From Nageia nagi (taxonomy: Eukaryota; Pinophyta): DNA of 64,000 nt. Location: positions 30,442,001 through 30,506,000 of the forward strand of contig JBITNC010000002.1 of assembly GCA_050084985.1 (NCBI GenBank). Reading direction: 5' to 3'. Positions 60,957 through 64,000 of the stretch are shown piece by piece (position 1 is the first letter of the stretch; each line of letters opens with the position of its first letter). The notes beneath the pieces are model-generated. The model did no database searches. It worked only from the letters and a program-made list of their open reading frames with translations, and had not been told where the DNA came from. The position numbers and the translations under genes are program-made.

Positions 60957-63900
60957 CAAGGTTGGAAAACTCGGACTCAGGAATTACCCGTCAGGAAAAA
61001 TTTGAAGAGTATTCGGCAACTCGGAGAATACTTGGCAAAAACTTGGTACCAAAACTTGGCAAAAAAAACACGAACATTTTATGAAACAAAATACAAAAAC
61101 ATATTTAAATATGGAATTAGAGAGCTGCAATGATCATTGATTGTTTGTGACCATTAATGATCATCAAAAATAGTGAATACAACAATGTATATAGTCATAA
61201 CTCATAACTCAAAAGCAAAGTAGTTCTAAACTTCTAAATAGTAAAGTCTAAAGACTACTAGTGCTAGAATAAAAATTGAGTCTAGACTCTAAGGGTCTAA
61301 CTTTAAAGTACTAAACTACTAGTGCTGCAATCAGTGCAATGGCCTCTTTCCCCTCGTCCCAATCGTCTTATATATCCTCGGCTCACTCCTCACAGCATGT
61401 GGTGGCGAAGGATGTCGCATTGGAACATCCTCGTCCCCAATGGAATGCTCAACCTCAGGTATGTACTCATCCTCATCCTCATCCTCATACTTATCCTCAG
61501 TCTCATCCTCGGGCTTCACATAAATTGCAGCTACTGCACTGAATGTACCTTCACCTGCTATAGATGCACCTTCATCTACTGCTTCCCTTTCAAGTTGCTC
61601 GATGTCCTCCTCAGTGAAGATGGGTTCCACATCTTTAGCAGCCCAATCTACTAGTGGATCCATAGAATCAAGGTCAATGGCATCATAGCAATTTGTGGCC
61701 TCCACTTGTCTAACATGAAGATGAAGATTGTATTGGACGAACACAAGGTCATTCAGGCGCTGCTGGCTCAACCTGTTGCGTCGCTTTGTGTGAACACTCT
61801 CAAACATGGACCAATTGCACTCACTCCAAGAAGCACTACAAGGCTGCCTTAATATCCTCACCACCATCTTTTGAAGATTCGGACATCGACCACCATTATC
61901 TTCCCACCAACGATTCGTGAAAAAGAAATTACAAATTCAAAAACTCAATCTAATAGTAAAAAGACCACATTTATAATTTTATTGATTTCAGACTATTACC
62001 TAGTTGCAAGGTGTTCCTCGACATTTTACAAATAACTGAAGAAAGAACCATCCCTTCGGCCTTCTTGTAGGCTTGCATATCTTTTAGAACAAGAGCCTTA
62101 AGGTAATCATAAGGGATCATCCTCTCAATGCAAGTATAGAGGCCATCCATAAGCTCATTATCAGCCTCAAAACTATCAACATAGAAAAACTTGGGGTTCA
62201 AGTAGAACCCCGCTGCATGTAGAGGTCGATGGAGATGATGGGTCCATCTCCTATCAATGATACTCTCAAGGGCATCCAATTTATTTCCGTTTCTCTTATA
62301 CATACGTTGGACAGCCCCATTTGCCCTAGCCATGGCCTCATATAGATAGACCATCAACATCAAATCACCATCTACAAGATGAAGAACCTTGACCCAAGGT
62401 TGTGTGACCTAGAAATCATTTAAAAAAACAAATTTAGATTTAAATAAAGAAAAATACAAAGTACAAACTTACAAAGCTACAAACTAAAAATTGAAAAATA
62501 AAAAAACATAAAAGAAAGAATTTAAATTACCTTCAAGGCCTCATCAACGCTCTTCCAAAACAAGTCATCAAACACTATCTGTTGGACCTTCTCCCCATCA
62601 TCACTATGATGAAAAGAAGACTTCCTCCATTTATCAATAATAAACATCCTCTTAAGAGGAGCTTCTGCTTCAAAGAGGCTTTGTAATGCAAAAAAATTAG
62701 AGGCAAATCTAGTGATACCTGGACGAATGATCTACTTACCACCCGTGTGCTCTCTCATTAAACTAAGCACCCAAATGTGGTTGTAGATGAATTTGGTAAT
62801 TATTTTTGCTTCATCAACCACATTTTTAATCCATAAGAGCTTACCCATGCCCTCTAGCATAAGGTCAATCACATGGGTTGCGCATGGGCTCCAAAATAAG
62901 GTTTTATACTTCCTCTCAAGCGTTTTACTTGCAGAAACATATGTTGAAGCGTTGTTCGTCACAACTTGGACAACATTCTCCACACCCACTTCCAACACCA
63001 CTTCCTCAAGCAATTTGAAAATCAGCGATGCATTTTTTTATTTTATTGGATGCATCAATCGACTTCAAGAAGACCATTGATCCACTTGATGCCACCATGA
63101 AGTTGAGTAATGTACGATTCTTCGTATTGCCCATCCATCTAACATAATAGTGCATCCATGTTTGCGCCAGTTCTTTCTTTGCTCATCTACTATGGCACGT
63201 GTGGTAAGTACTGCATTCTCAAGCAAAGGACCATTGAAATCCTTTGTGACAGGGGCCTTCATCCCTCTTCCAACATTGATGAATACATTCACCATGGCTT
63301 CCCAATAAGGACTACTTGCAACATTAAAAGGAATGTTGTAATAGTACCAAAAATTTGCAGCTGCTCTTCGGGCTGCTTGGATTTTATCTTTGCCCCATGA
63401 TGTAGTGTCAAAGGAAGGTTGTGCCTTTGTAGGAGGAACAAAGAAACCTTCCATGGTTTTATGCCTCATTGAACTTGGAAGTATTGGATTTTCATTTGGC
63501 TCAGAACATGGATTTTGGGCAAAGAAAGAATTTGACACTGAATCTTCAAAGCTCATGTTTCCCCCAATCCCTGCACCAACTGCCATCTTGGTCTTTTGCT
63601 TTTTTACCTTCTTTTGTGAGGATGTAGCAAGTAAAACTTGCATCTCAACCTTGGGAGGTGCAGCAAGACAAAGTAATACATCTTTACTTGGTATCCTTGC
63701 AAGATGGCATTTTAATCTATTGATACCACCCTTATAAGGTCTTTTGCATAAATTGCAAATCACTTGACCTGAAAGATCACCCTTTGTGCCATACCTCCAA
63801 GTAATATCTGTACCTGGTGCTTGTGGAGGAGGTGCATTGGAATGAACATCATCTTCAGTTTCCATCTGGAAAGTGAACAAAAGTAAAATTCCTATTAAAA

Positions 63901-64000
63901 ACCCTAACCCTTATCTACAAAAAAAAATCACAAAATATTCTAAAAATAACAATACCCTTTTGAAGTACAGGCATTAACATTAACATACGAAGGAAAAAAA
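60957..64000 (-). mobile_element. hAT element, right end outside window
   Basis: The left terminus CAAGGTTGGAAAACTCGG (60,957) and the subterminal ACTTGGCAAAAACTTGG repeats (to about 61,070) look like a hAT end. The preceding eight bases CTATATAA (60,949-60,956) are the candidate target duplication. The transposase gene occupies 63,865-61,331 on the minus strand. The other terminus must lie beyond 64,000. The element sits downstream of exon 3 of the RRM gene, in opposite orientation. Confidence 0.65.
61331..63865 (-). pseudogene. hAT transposase, BED-type, lightly damaged
   Basis: METEDDVH at 63,865 starts a BED-type zinc finger (CNLCKRPYKGGINRLKCHLA). The DUF659 region follows (WYYYNIPFNVASSPYWEAM, GCTIMLDGWA) to about 63,140. 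There the frame shifts, continuing as NRTLLNFMVASSGSMVFLKS, and shifts again near 63,030 into VVLEVGVENVVQVVTNNAS. A TAG interrupts the frame near 62,740. Two introns seem present: about 62,409-62,532 (TTGAAG|GTAATT...TTCTAG) and one ending near 61,930. The dimerisation domain (ILRQPCSASWSECNWSMFES, RNRLSQQRLNDLVFVQYNL) is intact, and an acidic tail ends at 61,331. Most of the about 700 residues are readable, so this copy is younger than the one at 55.5-57.8 kb, but it is not functional as read. Confidence 0.75.

Noticed and set aside
61322-61654. 110-residue plus-strand frame at the hAT 3' end
   Set aside because: Antisense of the hAT dimerisation domain and its acidic tail; the Leu/Ile run comes from Asp/Glu codons read backwards.

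Overview
This window looks like nuclear DNA of a gymnosperm, most likely a conifer. It is very AT-rich and CpG-poor, and nearly all of it is old, decayed transposable elements nested in one another. Only two host genes can be supported: a three-exon ankyrin/PGG membrane protein gene (20,542-23,382, +) and the first exons of an RRM RNA-binding protein gene (58,460-59,054, +). The plant assignment rests on the ACD6/ITN1-type protein, the telo-box upstream of the RRM gene and the Ty1/copia, Ty3/gypsy, hAT and CACTA families. The conifer guess rests on element style and fossil density and is an inference.

Layout. 1-2,790: copia element A (-), cut by the window edge. 2,790-8,311: copia element B (+), head-to-head with A, with a 3' LTR but no 5' LTR. 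8,312-9,140 and 16,673-18,570: a diverged, partly duplicated AT-rich repeat. It is interrupted by gypsy-type element E (9,141-16,672), which has both LTRs, a CATTT target duplication, a gag remnant and no visible pol. 18,575-19,190: DUF4283/zinc-knuckle-like fossil (-), followed by a 263-bp inverted-repeat element with a tRNA-like core. 20,542-23,382: ankyrin/PGG gene. 23,383-27,370: AT-rich DNA without genes. 27,376-35,579: full-length copia C (-), TSD TATGC, with a shortened 5' LTR. 35,585-37,181: decayed coding remnant (-). 37,182-37,681 and 39,479-39,967: two solo LTRs of different subfamilies, with a minisatellite between them. 40,140-49,741: a CACTA-like relic split by full-length copia D (40,683-48,979, +). 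49,742-55,250: AT-rich DNA with small tandem duplications and a weak coding-like stretch. 55,490-57,820: decayed DUF4371/hAT transposase (-). 58,460 onward: RRM gene, with a second hAT element (60,957 to beyond the window, -) downstream of its third exon and probably inside its next intron.

The four copia copies share gene order (gag, protease, integrase, reverse transcriptase, RNase H). Copies C and D share a leader of about 2.7 kb with a tandem-repeat block. Several stop codons sit at the same codon in different copies: gag codon 19 is TGA in B, C and D; an integrase Gln codon is TAG in A, C and D; an RNase H-region codon is TAG in B, C and D. This is the least ordinary signal I found. It means either that a defective lineage was mobilised in trans, or that the same sites are repeated hot spots of cytosine deamination. 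I found no CRISPR array, convincing functional tRNA or rRNA gene, or clearly new molecular system. All boundaries were read by eye.
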